From: Candidatus Micrarchaeaceae archaeon
Lineage (GTDB): Archaea > Micrarchaeota > Micrarchaeia > Micrarchaeales > Micrarchaeaceae
DNA length: 56,261 bases
NCBI GenBank assembly: GCA_027310755.1
Contig: DAIDAE010000002.1
Span: 1-56,261, forward strand
Direction: 5' to 3'
This document shows, piece after piece, positions 16,623 to 25,917 of the stretch. Numbering within the stretch: position 1 is the first letter of the stretch; each line of letters opens with the position of its first letter. The notes beneath the pieces are model-generated. The model was not told the DNA's origin. It saw only the letters and a program-made list of their open reading frames with translations, and did no database searches. Made by a program: the position numbers and the translations under genes.

Positions 16623-16636
16623 CGTCAATCCTTTTT
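16605..16636 (+). repeat. Direct repeat and palindrome over the tfb stop, then T-run
   Basis: GACGTCAATC occurs twice (16608-16617 and 16621-16630) with three bases between, spanning the TGA. The first copy lies in the perfect palindrome ATTGACGTCAAT. CCTTTTTTATTTTT follows and may act as a T-rich archaeal terminator. Confidence 0.5.
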
Positions 16637-16809
16637 TATTTTTACTTTTCCCCTCAGGTCTAATCCTAGATTTATGAACGTCAAGAGCCAAATTTGCATA
16701 GTTCGCTTAAAAAGCTTGGCGTTGATAACCTAAGCGGATAGAGTTGGTTCCTTTTTCTCCCGGATGGGACGGATTAGGAAGGATGAAGGATTGGAATTAA
16801 GGTGAGACC

Positions 16810-17061
16810 ATGGTAGATGAGATGCAAGAGGTTGTAGAGTTGGGATCCGTATACGACGTACGGGTGGACGCCAAAGGCGCCAGGGATGAAGGGATAGGGA
16901 AAGTTGGGAACTTCGTAATCTTCATCAAGAATGCAAAGACGAGGATCGGCAATATCTACAAGATCAAGGTGACGAAGGTATACCGCACATTTGCATACGC
17001 CGAGCCGCTTGGCAGTAGCCGCAATTTCGTAGGCAACGGCAGCGTAATCGACTATGCGTAA
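16810..17061 (+). CDS. TRAM-domain RNA-binding protein
   Basis: 83 residues made almost entirely of one TRAM domain: VYDVRVDAKGARDEGIGKVGNFVIFIKNA, then YKIKVTKVYRTFAYAEPL. The G-x-GIGKV/I-FVIF signature and final A(Y/F)AE are diagnostic. Stand-alone archaeal TRAM proteins bind RNA and can act as RNA chaperones. GGTGAG a few bases before the ATG is a good Shine-Dalgarno sequence, unlike many genes here. Confidence 0.92.
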   Translation: MVDEMQEVVELGSVYDVRVDAKGARDEGIGKVGNFVIFIKNAKTRIGNIYKIKVTKVYRTFAYAEPLGSSRNFVGNGSVIDYA

Positions 17062-17216
17062 ACGAGTCTTTTAATATTTTTCATTTATTTTAACGCGAAA
17101 TGAAAAGCCTTATATAGCTATTGATGTCAAATAAGTATGACGACCGTTTTGTTTCATTGTTTTGTTGAAGCGGCGCTTTTCATTCTGTAATTTTTGTTGG
17201 TATATTGGGTGAGCAG

Positions 17217-17867
17217 ATGGATCAAGGAACACTTGACCTGTACAAGAAAATAATGAAAGGGACCACAACCGTAGGCATAGTTTGCAGCGATGGCGTGGTG
17301 CTGGGCGCAGATTCAAGGGCGACCATGGACACGTTCATAGCGAGCTCAGAGGCCAGGAAAGTCTGGAAGATAGACAGCAACCTTGCAATGACAATTGCGG
17401 GCGGGGTGGGGGATGCACAGGAGCTGATAAGGATACTGAAGGCGCAGAACGAGGTCTACAAGATGAACGAGGACCGTGCGCTCACTCCCAAGTCGGCGAC
17501 ATCGCTGCTTTCCATAATACTGCAGGAGAACAAGATGATGCCATTCTATGTAATGCTCACCGTGGCAGGGGTTGACGGGAATGAACCGCAGCTCTTTACA
17601 ATAGACCCCCTAGGTGGGTACAGCGTGGAATCTAAGTTCTCCGCAACTGGAAGCGGATCGTACACGGCGTTGGGCTATCTTGAAGACACTTACAAGAAGG
17701 GTATTACAACAAAGGAAGCGGTAAAGGTTGCGGCCAGAGCGCTTGCGATAGCGATGAGGAGGGATTCCGCCACAGGTGACAGCATGCTGGTTGCCGCAAT
17801 AACCAACTCTGGATATACGGAATACAGCGGAAAGGACCTGGATAAGATTATTGGCACTGCAAAGTAA
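17217..17867 (+). CDS. psmB: Proteasome beta subunit
   Basis: 216 residues. Threonine protease of the 20S core. The start at ATG 17217 is preferred over TTG 17205 because GGGTGAG lies just upstream. A 15-residue propeptide ends MKG, followed by TTTVGIV; counting from that Thr, Asp17 (GAD), Lys33 (ARK) and the SGSGS-like segment (ATGSGSYTAL) are in place, so it should be active after self-cleavage. A TATA-like CTTATATAGC lies near 17110. No alpha subunit is in the window. Cdc48 at 42.8 kb is a possible unfoldase partner. Confidence 0.95.
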   Translation: MDQGTLDLYKKIMKGTTTVGIVCSDGVVLGADSRATMDTFIASSEARKVWKIDSNLAMTIAGGVGDAQELIRILKAQNEVYKMNEDRALTPKSATSLLSIILQENKMMPFYVMLTVAGVDGNEPQLFTIDPLGGYSVESKFSATGSGSYTALGYLEDTYKKGITTKEAVKVAARALAIAMRRDSATGDSMLVAAITNSGYTEYSGKDLDKIIGTAK

Positions 17868-17974
17868 TTTTCTGTGGATCCCGACAGTTTTTCATTCATT
17901 ATTTTAAGGCAATTCTACAAGAAAGGGAAATATAAGCGACAAACATACGCAAAGGGCACATCCTCTGTGATCAA

Positions 17975-19933
17975 TTGGAAGAGAAAAAAGAGAAAGAAGT
18001 CCAAAATGGCAAGCAGCATTCCGAAGAGCTTTTTGAAAGGATAAAGAGCATGCTGCCTGAAGAAGTGGGCTTCAAGGAGGCGGAATTCGAAGGTCCTGAC
18101 ATAATAGTATATGTCAGCAACCCCAGGAAGATATACGAGGACGATTCTGTCATCAGGAACATCGCGGCTTCCATAAAGAAGAAGCTGGTTGTGAGGAGCG
18201 ATGTCAATCACCTCAAGGACCCCAAGGAATCAGAGGAAATAATAAGACAGCTGATCCCGGAGCAGGCCGTAATAGCGTCCATAAAGTTCGTGCCCGAGTT
18301 CTCCGAGGTCTACATAGAGGCGCTAAAGCCGGGCCTTGTCATAGGCAAGGCTGGTTCAATGCTCAAGGCAATAGCCATCCAGACAAACTGGACCCCAAAG
18401 GTATTCAGGACCCCGACCATGCACAGCGACACGCTGAACGGGGTCAGGCAGCTGATGTACAACGAGAGGGATTTCAGGAAGAAATTCCTCACAACGGTCG
18501 GCAAGAACATCAACAAGCCCATAATGAAGAGCGAATGGCTCAAGGCCACGGCTCTCGGCGGGTTCAGGGAGGTTGGAAGGAGCAGCCTGCTCCTTGAGAC
18601 CCCGCACTCGAAGATAATAATAGACTGCGGGCTCAGCCCGGAGCCATCCGCAAAGGGCATGGAGGCGAACAACGGCGGTGAGAACAGGGCATTCCCATAT
18701 CTTGACAGCGCAAACCTCTCAATAAACGAGCTTGATGCCGTTGTGCTGACCCATGCCCACATGGACCATATAGGGTTTGTCCCATATCTTTTCAAGTTCG
18801 GCTACAACGGTCCTGTCTATTGCACACCGCCGACGAGGGACCTTTCCGCGCTCCTGCTCAACGACTACATCAAATTGGTGCAGAGGAGCGGCGGGACCCC
18901 CCTGTACGACGAGAAGGACGTGAGGAAAATGCTCACGCATACGATAACGCGGGACTTTACCGAGGTCACAAACATAACCGATGAGCTGAAGCTCACATAC
19001 CATAATTCCGGCCACATATTGGGCAGCGCCACCGTACACCTGCACGTCGGGGAGGGGATGTACAACATAGTTCACACCGGCGACATGAAGTACGGGTTCA
19101 CAAGGCTATTCGATTCCGCGATAGCCAAGTATCCAAGGATAGACGCCCTTTTCACCGAGAGCACATACGGGGGCCAGAATGACATAACCCCGAACAGGAG
19201 GGACTCGGAGGCAGAGCTTGTGGAAACCATAAAGAGGACAATAACCGCCGGAGGGAAGGTGCTGATACCGCTCTTTGCGGTCGGGAGGTCGCAGGAAATG
19301 ATGCTTACACTGGAGGCGATGCTTGGCGGGGAGAACAAGGAGTTCAGCGTCCCAGTCTATCTAGATGGCATGATACTCGAAGCCAGTGCAATACACACCG
19401 CCTATCCGGAATATCTGAAGGAGAACGTGAGGCTCAGGATACTCAACAACAGGAGCCCATTTGAGAACGAGATATTTGAAGTTGTCAAGGGGGAACGGGA
19501 GCAGGTATTCGACAAAGGGCCTTGCGTCATACTGGCGAGCGGCGGAATGATGAACGGGGGCGCAAGCGTGGAATATTTCAAGAGGCTTGCGGACGACGAG
19601 AAAAATACCTTGATATTCGTGGGTTACAACAGCACAAATTCTTTGGGCAGAAAATTGCAGAACGGGGTTAAGGAGGTGGCCCTCCCTGACTCCGACGGAC
19701 ACCTGGTTCCAATACACGTAAAGATGCAGGTCAAGACCATCGAGGGATTCTCGGGACACTCCGACAGGAGGCAGCTGCTCAATTTTGTAGACAACCTGAA
19801 GCCAAAGCCGAAGAGCATATACACGATGCACGGCGAGGAGTCGAAGTGCGAAGACCTCGCAAGAATACTGGGGAGGATACATCACGTGGATTCAAGGGCG
19901 CCGATGAACCTTGATTCGATAAGGCTGAAATGA
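17975..19933 (+). CDS. aCPSF1-type KH / metallo-beta-lactamase / beta-CASP nuclease
   Basis: 652 residues, TTG start. The archaeal homologue of CPSF73 (aCPSF1/FttA), which cuts RNA 3-prime ends and ends transcription. Order: N-terminal KH domains (about residues 20-180, EVGFKEAEFEGPDIIVYVSNP; GLVIGKAG), metallo-beta-lactamase domain with HAHMDHIG, GHILGS and HTGDMKYG, then beta-CASP with TESTYGG and FSGHSDRRQL. All metal ligands expected for zinc are present. The TTG agrees with AAATATAAGC about 45 nt upstream, and residues before the KH domain match the length of homologues. No in-frame ATG gives a complete KH domain. Confidence 0.93.
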   Translation: MEEKKEKEVQNGKQHSEELFERIKSMLPEEVGFKEAEFEGPDIIVYVSNPRKIYEDDSVIRNIAASIKKKLVVRSDVNHLKDPKESEEIIRQLIPEQAVIASIKFVPEFSEVYIEALKPGLVIGKAGSMLKAIAIQTNWTPKVFRTPTMHSDTLNGVRQLMYNERDFRKKFLTTVGKNINKPIMKSEWLKATALGGFREVGRSSLLLETPHSKIIIDCGLSPEPSAKGMEANNGGENRAFPYLDSANLSINELDAVVLTHAHMDHIGFVPYLFKFGYNGPVYCTPPTRDLSALLLNDYIKLVQRSGGTPLYDEKDVRKMLTHTITRDFTEVTNITDELKLTYHNSGHILGSATVHLHVGEGMYNIVHTGDMKYGFTRLFDSAIAKYPRIDALFTESTYGGQNDITPNRRDSEAELVETIKRTITAGGKVLIPLFAVGRSQEMMLTLEAMLGGENKEFSVPVYLDGMILEASAIHTAYPEYLKENVRLRILNNRSPFENEIFEVVKGEREQVFDKGPCVILASGGMMNGGASVEYFKRLADDEKNTLIFVGYNSTNSLGRKLQNGVKEVALPDSDGHLVPIHVKMQVKTIEGFSGHSDRRQLLNFVDNLKPKPKSIYTMHGEESKCEDLARILGRIHHVDSRAPMNLDSIRLK

Positions 19934-19984
19934 GAAATAAGGACGGAAGCTCTAAATATTAAAAGCATCATCGTTTTCTTACTG

Positions 19985-20493
19985 GTGTTTCCATCCAAGC
20001 AACAAAGACCACAACAAGAGAAAGAATCACAAGATCCCTGACAGCGGAATTCTCGTATGCAACTAAGTTCCTGGACAAGGCAAGGGAGCTGAAGGCTACG
20101 GGACACATAACTTCAGATTTGAACAGCGAGCCCTTCACTCTACCACAACTAGTGTTGGAAGCATTCGCTGACGCAGGAATCGACAAATCCAATGAGATAC
20201 GCAGCGAGCTTACAAAATTAGACATCGGAAGCCTAATTCTGCTGGAAAATAGGATCCTATCAATTCATAGGCATTGCCTGCGCGATATGGCAGCCGGGCT
20301 ACGAAAAGAAAAAGCCATAGGCAGCGCAGAAGAACGCATTGGAAAACGCGGTGGGGGTAGGCTGACCAGAAAGTCCAATGGGTTATCGAAGGCTCATACT
20401 ACGGATGTATTGGGCCAGTTGCTACGGCAATCGTCACATAAAGAGCAGTTCAGACCCCGTGATCCTCCAGGGAACGTTGATATGTACGGCTGA
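19985..20493 (+). CDS. Hypothetical protein, start unclear or frameshifted
   Basis: The main frame is open from a TAA near 19963 to 20493 with protein-like composition (RITRSLTAEFSYATKFLDKARELK, then LPQLVLEAFADAGIDKSNEI), but its first ATG/GTG/TTG is TTG 20119, which gives 124 residues. A TATA box (TAAATATTA, around 19953) points to a leaderless GTG at 19985, which is in another frame and stops after 18 codons (MFPSKQQRPQQEKESQDP). A one-base slip between the frames would give a protein of about 165 residues. No family recognised; it looks helical with a basic, Gly-rich tail. Confidence 0.45.
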
Positions 20494-20576
20494 TCGCTTT
20501 TATTGCCTGCCATTCGACCCGGCGGAAAGGACAACGCAGATATTTAAAATCCCTGTTTTATTTATAATAGGTGAAT

Positions 20577-21122
20577 ATGGTCCGGTTGTCAAAGAACATA
20601 ATGTTCCTTGCAGCGCTGTTCGGCATACTTATTGTAAACGCCTTCGGTCAGATAAGTTTTTTGAATTCAAATATCACGTCATCACCAAATAACTCTTTGA
20701 ATGTGCCGTACAGTATATCCGGAAGTCAGGGAGGTCAAGTAATATTACAAATAGAAAACACAACCGCATTGTCTAATTCCGGGATAAATGTGTCGCTCAG
20801 CGATGCGATGGGCGCGCCACCCTTCAGCGGCACCGTCTTCATCGGGGTTTCCCGGGCAACCCCGCCTGGAAAGTACAGCATAATTCTTATATCAAGCTCG
20901 GGCGGCGCTCCCGCAACACTGACGCTTAATATACTTCCGGCTTCAGCGGGAATCGGGCCCGGGGATATAACCCTGGCCCAGCAGACGGGACCGCAGAACA
21001 ATGTTGTTTATGCTGCTGGCGGTGTTGCATTAATAACTGCCGCGGTAATTGTATACTACATTTATCACAAAAGGAAGAATAATACGCCGCCAGGATCGGT
21101 ATTGAGCAATATCCAGAGCTGA
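20577..21122 (+). CDS. Secreted, C-terminally anchored surface protein
   Basis: 181 residues from the ATG at 20577 (GTG 20571 in frame). N-terminal signal sequence (MFLAALFGILIVNAFG), then a Ser/Asn/Gly-rich beta-type extracellular domain with several NxS/T sites, then a C-terminal membrane helix (VVYAAGGVALITAAVIVYYIYHKRK) with a basic cytoplasmic tail. The topology is that of a small surface protein. It lies 4 nt before the pilin-LamG gene and probably shares its transcript. No named domain is recognised. Confidence 0.75.
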   Translation: MVRLSKNIMFLAALFGILIVNAFGQISFLNSNITSSPNNSLNVPYSISGSQGGQVILQIENTTALSNSGINVSLSDAMGAPPFSGTVFIGVSRATPPGKYSIILISSSGGAPATLTLNILPASAGIGPGDITLAQQTGPQNNVVYAAGGVALITAAVIVYYIYHKRKNNTPPGSVLSNIQS

Positions 21123-21126
21123 TGAG

Positions 21127-22110
21127 ATGCCCGAGACATATATTGTTGGTCAAAAAGTGAAATCCCAGAGCGCCATGGAATACCTAATGACTTACGGGTG
21201 GGCGATACTCATAATTGCTGTTGTGCTTGGCACCCTCTTCCAGCTTGGGGTTTTTTCAAGCGGATCATTCGCTGCGAAAGTCCCGCCCGGATCCTGCCAA
21301 TTAGTTAGGGAAGGCACAGGAACAACGCAGACAATATCCCTGGCCGGCGAATGTACCGGTGAATTGCCCCAATACGTCGTTTTGGAAAGTTACACCTCCT
21401 CACACCAAGTCTTGGTGCCAGAATCAAAATCAATGGATACCGCCTGGAGCGGCGGAAGCTGGACAATAACCGCCTGGTTTGACGGATCATTCCCCGCAAA
21501 TACGGCCACTAGCCGGGACCTCATTGAGGAATGGCAGGGTTGCACCAGCGGTTTGTGGGTCAATAATGTAAGCTCGTCAGGTTATAGCGTGTATGCCATA
21601 GAGTGGTACCAGAACCCCGCGGCAAAGGCCCCGGGAAATGGTGCGTGCACGAGCGTAGGTGGTGTTTCCTCCTCAAGCACCGGAAAAATACCATTCAATA
21701 CATGGGCATTCGTCGTTGCAACGTTTAATTATTCTGCCAATCCCGGCGGTAATTATTTGGAAACATGCTATGATGCAAATTGCATATCGACCGCATGGTC
21801 CGCTCCGGATCCTCCGGAGGATTATGCCTATTGGACATACGAATTTCCAATAGAGGACAACGACTGCTGTGCCGGCCTGACGGGCGGCATGTTCGCCGAT
21901 GTCCAGTTATATAATGACTCTCTCTCCCCATCAGAATTAAAAGCACTTTACATGGAGGGCATCGGCGGTGCGCCCATAAGACCGCAGAACCTTGTTGGAT
22001 GGTGGCCGTTAAATGGAAATGGCAACGATTATTCGGGCAATGGCAACAACGGCCAGATCAGCAGCGCTTCCTTTACATCGCAGTGGACCAGCCAATACAC
22101 CCCACCTTGA
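21127..22110 (+). CDS. Pilin-type class III signal protein with LamG domain
   Basis: 327 residues. The N-terminus VKSQSAMEYLMTYGWAILIIAVVLG is an archaeal class III (type IV pilin-like) signal: the prepilin peptidase should cut after the Lys, leaving a hydrophobic assembly helix. The rest is a lectin-like jelly roll (concanavalin A/LamG type): WTITAWFDG, IPFNTWAFVVATF, FADVQLYNDSLSPSELKALY and LVGWWPLNGNGNDYSGNGNNG. At this size it is either a decorated pilin or an adhesin held by the pilus machinery. It is convergent with dnaJ, 14 nt away. Confidence 0.82.
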   Translation: MPETYIVGQKVKSQSAMEYLMTYGWAILIIAVVLGTLFQLGVFSSGSFAAKVPPGSCQLVREGTGTTQTISLAGECTGELPQYVVLESYTSSHQVLVPESKSMDTAWSGGSWTITAWFDGSFPANTATSRDLIEEWQGCTSGLWVNNVSSSGYSVYAIEWYQNPAAKAPGNGACTSVGGVSSSSTGKIPFNTWAFVVATFNYSANPGGNYLETCYDANCISTAWSAPDPPEDYAYWTYEFPIEDNDCCAGLTGGMFADVQLYNDSLSPSELKALYMEGIGGAPIRPQNLVGWWPLNGNGNDYSGNGNNGQISSASFTSQWTSQYTPP

Positions 22111-22124
22111 GCGCAACCGGATTA

Positions 22125-22946
22125 TTAAAATGCGCCAAATCTCCTATTGTCCCTGTCTCCCTTTATGAAAATGTCAACGTAGAGATCACCTGTCCTATCA
22201 ACTCCATAATCCCCAAGTCCTGCAAGCCTCAATCTGCTTCCGGTGGTTATGCCCCTGGGAACCTTCATTACAACATTATCTACTACCTGCACACGCCCAT
22301 GGCCATGGCAGGTCCTACATAGTTTCTCGACACGCTTCCCCATGCCTCCGCATTTTGCGCACGGCATGACCGTTTCCATCACGCCAAACGGTATCCTTAT
22401 CGTCTTGCTTGTCCTTCCCTTTCCATTGCACTCATCACAAACTATTGTCTTGCTGCCCCTTTCCGCCCCACTTCCCCTGCACTCGCTGCAAAGTTTTGTG
22501 TGCGGCACTCTTATCCTCTTGTCCACGCCAGTGCTGGCCTCTTTTTGCGTTATCTCAATCCTTTCCAGTATGTCACTGCCTACGTCCATCCTCCTTGTCG
22601 ATTGGAACCCCCCAAACCCCGCCATATTGAAGAGGTCCTCGAAGCTGCCCATGCCTCCCTGCTTGAATATCTCATTGATGTCGAAGCCCCTGAATATGTC
22701 TTCTTGTGTGAAGACCTTTCCGAACTGGTCTGGACCATAGGCATCGTACTGCTGGCGCTTCTGTGGGTCGCTCAGCACCGCATAAGCCTCATTTATATCC
22801 TGCATTTTTGTGTGAGCCTTAGGGTCCTTGTTCCTGTCCGGATGGAACTTCAGGACCAGGTCTCTGTATGCGGACTTTATCTGGTCCTGCGTTGCATCCT
22901 TCGGGACGCCCAATGTGGTGTAGTAGTCCTTAGGCAATAGTCTCAC
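22125..22946 (-). CDS. dnaJ: DnaJ (Hsp40), short form
   Basis: 273 residues, against about 370 normally. Type I order is kept: J domain with HPD (FHPDRN, near residue 36), Gly/Phe-rich linker (FGGF), and four CxxCxGxG repeats ([32 protein letters not shown]). The C-terminal substrate domain stops soon after [12 protein letters not shown], so CTD-II and the dimerisation helix are absent. The convergent pilin gene begins 14 nt beyond and no remnant is seen. The GTG start overlaps the dnaK stop (GTGA), which suggests translational coupling. Confidence 0.92.
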   Translation of the reverse strand: MRLLPKDYYTTLGVPKDATQDQIKSAYRDLVLKFHPDRNKDPKAHTKMQDINEAYAVLSDPQKRQQYDAYGPDQFGKVFTQEDIFRGFDINEIFKQGGMGSFEDLFNMAGFGGFQSTRRMDVGSDILERIEITQKEASTGVDKRIRVPHTKLCSECRGSGAERGSKTIVCDECNGKGRTSKTIRIPFGVMETVMPCAKCGGMGKRVEKLCRTCHGHGRVQVVDNVVMKVPRGITTGSRLRLAGLGDYGVDRTGDLYVDIFIKGDRDNRRFGAF

Positions 22947-24787
22947 TTCTCAACTTTGAACTCCGCATCCTGTGCGTTGGGGTCTCCTCCGGGACCGCCC
23001 GCACCTGGGCCTTCCGTCCCTGTCGCTTCAGGGCCTTCGCCCCCCTTGTACACTGCGGATCCGATTTCCTCGAGAACCTTCTTCAGTTCCTCCATGTTCA
23101 CTTTTATCGCATCATAGTCCTCCTTGTTCACGGATTCCTGCAATGCGCTCTTGGCCTCGCCTATCTTTTCAACTACCTCCTTCGGAATTTTGTCTTTGTA
23201 CTCTTCCAGTGACCTTTCCGTTGTGTAGATCAATGATTCCGCCGTATTCTTGAGCTCTACCTGCTCCCTTATGGTCTTGTCCTGGGCTTCAAACTCCTCC
23301 GCCTCCTTCATCTTCTTTTCTATGTCATTCTTTGCCATCTTGTGCGGGGCGACTATGTCCATGCTCTGTGACTTATTGGTTTTCTTGTCCTGTGCAGTGA
23401 CGTGCAGTATTCCATTCGAATCGATGTCAAAAGTGACCTCTATCTGCGGCACGCCGCGTCTTGCCGGCGGTATTCCCGTCAGGCTGAACCTGCCGAGCTG
23501 CACATTGTCCCTTGCCAGGGCCCTTTCTCCCTGGACTACTATTATGTCCACGTTCGGCTGCATGTCCGCTGCTGTGGTGAATATCTGGGATTTCTTTGCG
23601 GGTATGGTGGTATTTCTCTCTATGAGCCTTGTGGCAACGCCACCGAGGGTCTCTATGCTCAGCGACAGCGGTGTCACGTCGAGGAGCACTATATCCTTGA
23701 CCTCTCCTGTAAGCACTCCCGCCTGGATTGCCGCACCCAGGGCCACCGCCTCCATCGGGTCGACACCACGCTCTATCTTTTTGCCCAGGAGCTGTTCCAC
23801 GTATCTTTGCACTATGGGCATCCTTGTCGGTCCGCCTATCAATATTACCTTATCCAGTTGTGTTGGCTCCAGTTTCGCATCTTTGAGCGCCTGCATCACG
23901 GACTTGGCTGACCTCTCTATTATCGGAACAACCAACGACTCCAGTTTTGCCCTCGTAAACTGATATGTAAAGTTGATCGGGTTGCCCTTGCCATCCTTGG
24001 CGAGGAAAGGCAGGTTTATCTCCGATGTGAGAACAGTGGAGAGCTCTATCTTTGCTTTTTCACCTGCCTCCCTCAGTCTTTGCAAAGCCTGATGATCCTT
24101 TGTGACATCCACGCCATATTTGTCCTTGACCTCCTTGACCAGCATGTCCACTATGGTGTTGTCCATGTCCGTTCCGCCTAGCTGCGTGTCTCCGCTGGTA
24201 GATCTTACCTCAAAGACCCCTTTTCCGAATTCCATTATTGTTACATCAAGAGTTCCGCCGCCAAGGTCGTAGACCATTATCTTCATGTCCTTCGTCGCCT
24301 TGTCCAGCCCGTAAGCTAGCGCCGCCGCCGTCGGCTCGTTCACTAGCCTTATCACTTCCAGGCCGGCTATCTGTCCCGCATCCTTTGTGGCCTGCCTTTG
24401 GTTGTCGTCAAAATAAGCGGGAACGGTTATCACCGCTTTTGTGACCTCCTCGCCCAGATAGGACTCCGCGTCCTTCTTTATCTTCTGGAGCAGTATGGCG
24501 GAGAGCTCCTGCGGCGTATAGTCCTTTCCATATATCCTGTACTTGAAGTCCTTGCCCATCTTCCTCTTGAATGCCGTAATTGTGCCATCTGCATTTGCCA
24601 CCGCCTGCCTCCTCGCCGGCTCGCCGATCAGCCTCTGCCCATCTTTTGTAAATGCAACGTAGCTGGGGAAAGCTTTCCCATAAAGCGATGTTCCTTCCCC
24701 GCTAGGTATGAGCACAGGTCTTCCTCCTTCCAACACTGCGGCAGCCGAGTTGGATGTTCCTAAATCTATTCCAATTATTTTTGCCAT
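22943..24787 (-). CDS. dnaK: DnaK (Hsp70) chaperone
   Basis: 614 residues. ATP-driven protein-folding chaperone. The ATPase domain begins [14 protein letters not shown] and contains [27 protein letters not shown] and [11 protein letters not shown]; the substrate domain holds [17 protein letters not shown]. The Gly-rich C-terminus ends DAEFKVEK, like bacterial DnaK, consistent with the accepted view that archaeal Hsp70 systems were acquired from bacteria. It lies 9 nt after grpE and overlaps dnaJ by 4 nt. Confidence 0.97.
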   Translation of the reverse strand: MAKIIGIDLGTSNSAAAVLEGGRPVLIPSGEGTSLYGKAFPSYVAFTKDGQRLIGEPARRQAVANADGTITAFKRKMGKDFKYRIYGKDYTPQELSAILLQKIKKDAESYLGEEVTKAVITVPAYFDDNQRQATKDAGQIAGLEVIRLVNEPTAAALAYGLDKATKDMKIMVYDLGGGTLDVTIMEFGKGVFEVRSTSGDTQLGGTDMDNTIVDMLVKEVKDKYGVDVTKDHQALQRLREAGEKAKIELSTVLTSEINLPFLAKDGKGNPINFTYQFTRAKLESLVVPIIERSAKSVMQALKDAKLEPTQLDKVILIGGPTRMPIVQRYVEQLLGKKIERGVDPMEAVALGAAIQAGVLTGEVKDIVLLDVTPLSLSIETLGGVATRLIERNTTIPAKKSQIFTTAADMQPNVDIIVVQGERALARDNVQLGRFSLTGIPPARRGVPQIEVTFDIDSNGILHVTAQDKKTNKSQSMDIVAPHKMAKNDIEKKMKEAEEFEAQDKTIREQVELKNTAESLIYTTERSLEEYKDKIPKEVVEKIGEAKSALQESVNKEDYDAIKVNMEELKKVLEEIGSAVYKGGEGPEATGTEGPGAGGPGGDPNAQDAEFKVEK

Positions 24788-24796
24788 ATTATCCCC

Positions 24797-25333
24797 TTAT
24801 TTTTGTTTTTCGTTTTCTGTTTTATCGCCATTACTCCCATTTTTTTCCTTTTCCTTCGCTACGATTACGGACGCCGGCCTCAATACAAGGTCTCCGAATA
24901 CATATCCCTTTTTTGTTACCTCGATTATAGTTCCCGGCTTCCTTTTTGGGTCCTCTCTAGTCATTATTATTTCGTGCCTGTACGGATCAAAAGCCCCCGT
25001 TGCTTTCATTTCGCTGAGACCCTCCCTTTTTAATGTTTCGAGGAAATTGGAATATACCATCTCAACCCCCTTCATAAAGTTATTATTTTCATCCCGGTTA
25101 GTGTTCGCGTTCATTAGGGCGAGTTCAAATTCGTCCAGCACAAGCAGGAGCTGCCTTAATATCTCAGCCTTGCCGATGCGTTTTGCACTATCCACATCAT
25201 TCCTGGTCCTTCTCTTGTAATTATCGAATTCTGCAGCCATCCTCAAAAACTTTTCCTTAAAGTCTTCCGCTCCCTGTTCCGTCTTTGGCTTTTCTTCCCT
25301 TACCTCATCGTTTTTTGCCTTATCGTCTGCCAT
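24797..25333 (-). CDS. grpE: GrpE nucleotide-exchange factor
   Basis: 178 residues. It releases ADP from DnaK. A charged N-terminal coiled coil is followed by FLRMAAEFDNYKRRTRND (family signature, near residue 35) and LVLDEFELAL, then the C-terminal beta domain (GAFDPYRHEIIMT, GYVFGDLVLRPASVIV). The C-terminal tail is Lys/Glu/Asn-rich. It lies 6 nt after the HTH regulator and 9 nt before dnaK. Confidence 0.95.
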   Translation of the reverse strand: MADDKAKNDEVREEKPKTEQGAEDFKEKFLRMAAEFDNYKRRTRNDVDSAKRIGKAEILRQLLLVLDEFELALMNANTNRDENNNFMKGVEMVYSNFLETLKREGLSEMKATGAFDPYRHEIIMTREDPKRKPGTIIEVTKKGYVFGDLVLRPASVIVAKEKEKNGSNGDKTENEKQK

Positions 25334-25339
25334 AGCTAA

Positions 25340-25765
25340 TCACTTTAGTTCCTTGAAAGGCTGCCTGAAGCGCCTTTGCATAAGCTTGTCGAATTCCCTT
25401 GCGGTGTCTATCATCCTCCGCATTTCACGCTCCATATCATATTCGATTTCCTCCATAACCTTGGACATCTCCGTGGCGCGCATGTAATATTTGCGCCCCT
25501 TCTTTACGAGCACCCCGATTTCCAGCAGGCGATTCAGATGATATATCACGGTGCTCCTCGGGACCTTCGGCGCAAGCTTTATTTCAGAGCTGGACATCCC
25601 CTCACCCCTATATCCCGCTTTTATGAGTTCACCAAGCATCTGGGCCTCCAGGCTGTCGACTTCATTGTCATCCCCCAGGTCGAAGACAGCGCAAAACCAC
25701 CTTATCATCGCGTCTGGTTTCCTGGTGTCCGGTCTTTCAATCTCACGTATTACTATTTTCCCCAT
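25340..25765 (-). CDS. Winged-helix regulator at the head of the hsp70 operon
   Basis: 141 residues from the ATG at 25765; a GTG at 25774 is in frame. The ArsR/TrmB-like wHTH runs GMSSSEIKLAPKVPRSTVIYHLNRLLEIGVLVKKGRKYYMR; a C-terminal helix (KVMEEIEYDMEREMRRMIDTAREFDKL) could dimerise. As the first gene of HTH-grpE-dnaK-dnaJ it is the obvious candidate autoregulator of this heat-shock operon, a functional analogue of HrcA or Phr although not clearly homologous to either. The functional role is inference from position. Confidence 0.8.
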   Translation of the reverse strand: MGKIVIREIERPDTRKPDAMIRWFCAVFDLGDDNEVDSLEAQMLGELIKAGYRGEGMSSSEIKLAPKVPRSTVIYHLNRLLEIGVLVKKGRKYYMRATEMSKVMEEIEYDMEREMRRMIDTAREFDKLMQRRFRQPFKELK

Positions 25766-25807
25766 AAGCCCCACAGCTTAGTGCCGATATAGTATTATGA
25801 TGCGATA

Positions 25808-25853
25808 TATTTAAATAATGTTCGTTTTTTCGTATAATTAGTTGATATATCAA
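25808..25853 (-). promoter_or_regulatory. hsp70 operon promoter with palindrome TTGATATATCAA
   Basis: A minus-strand TATA box (ATTATTTAAATATATCG, around 25805-25821) predicts initiation near 25787. The perfect 12-bp palindrome TTGATATATCAA (25842-25853) lies upstream in the region shared with the thioredoxin gene, and is a candidate operator. Confidence 0.4.
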
Positions 25854-25917
25854 TAAAAAGCTGACATGGTATAAAGCCTTAAATAATTTAAACCGCGAAG
25901 ATACAGTGGGTTGTTTT

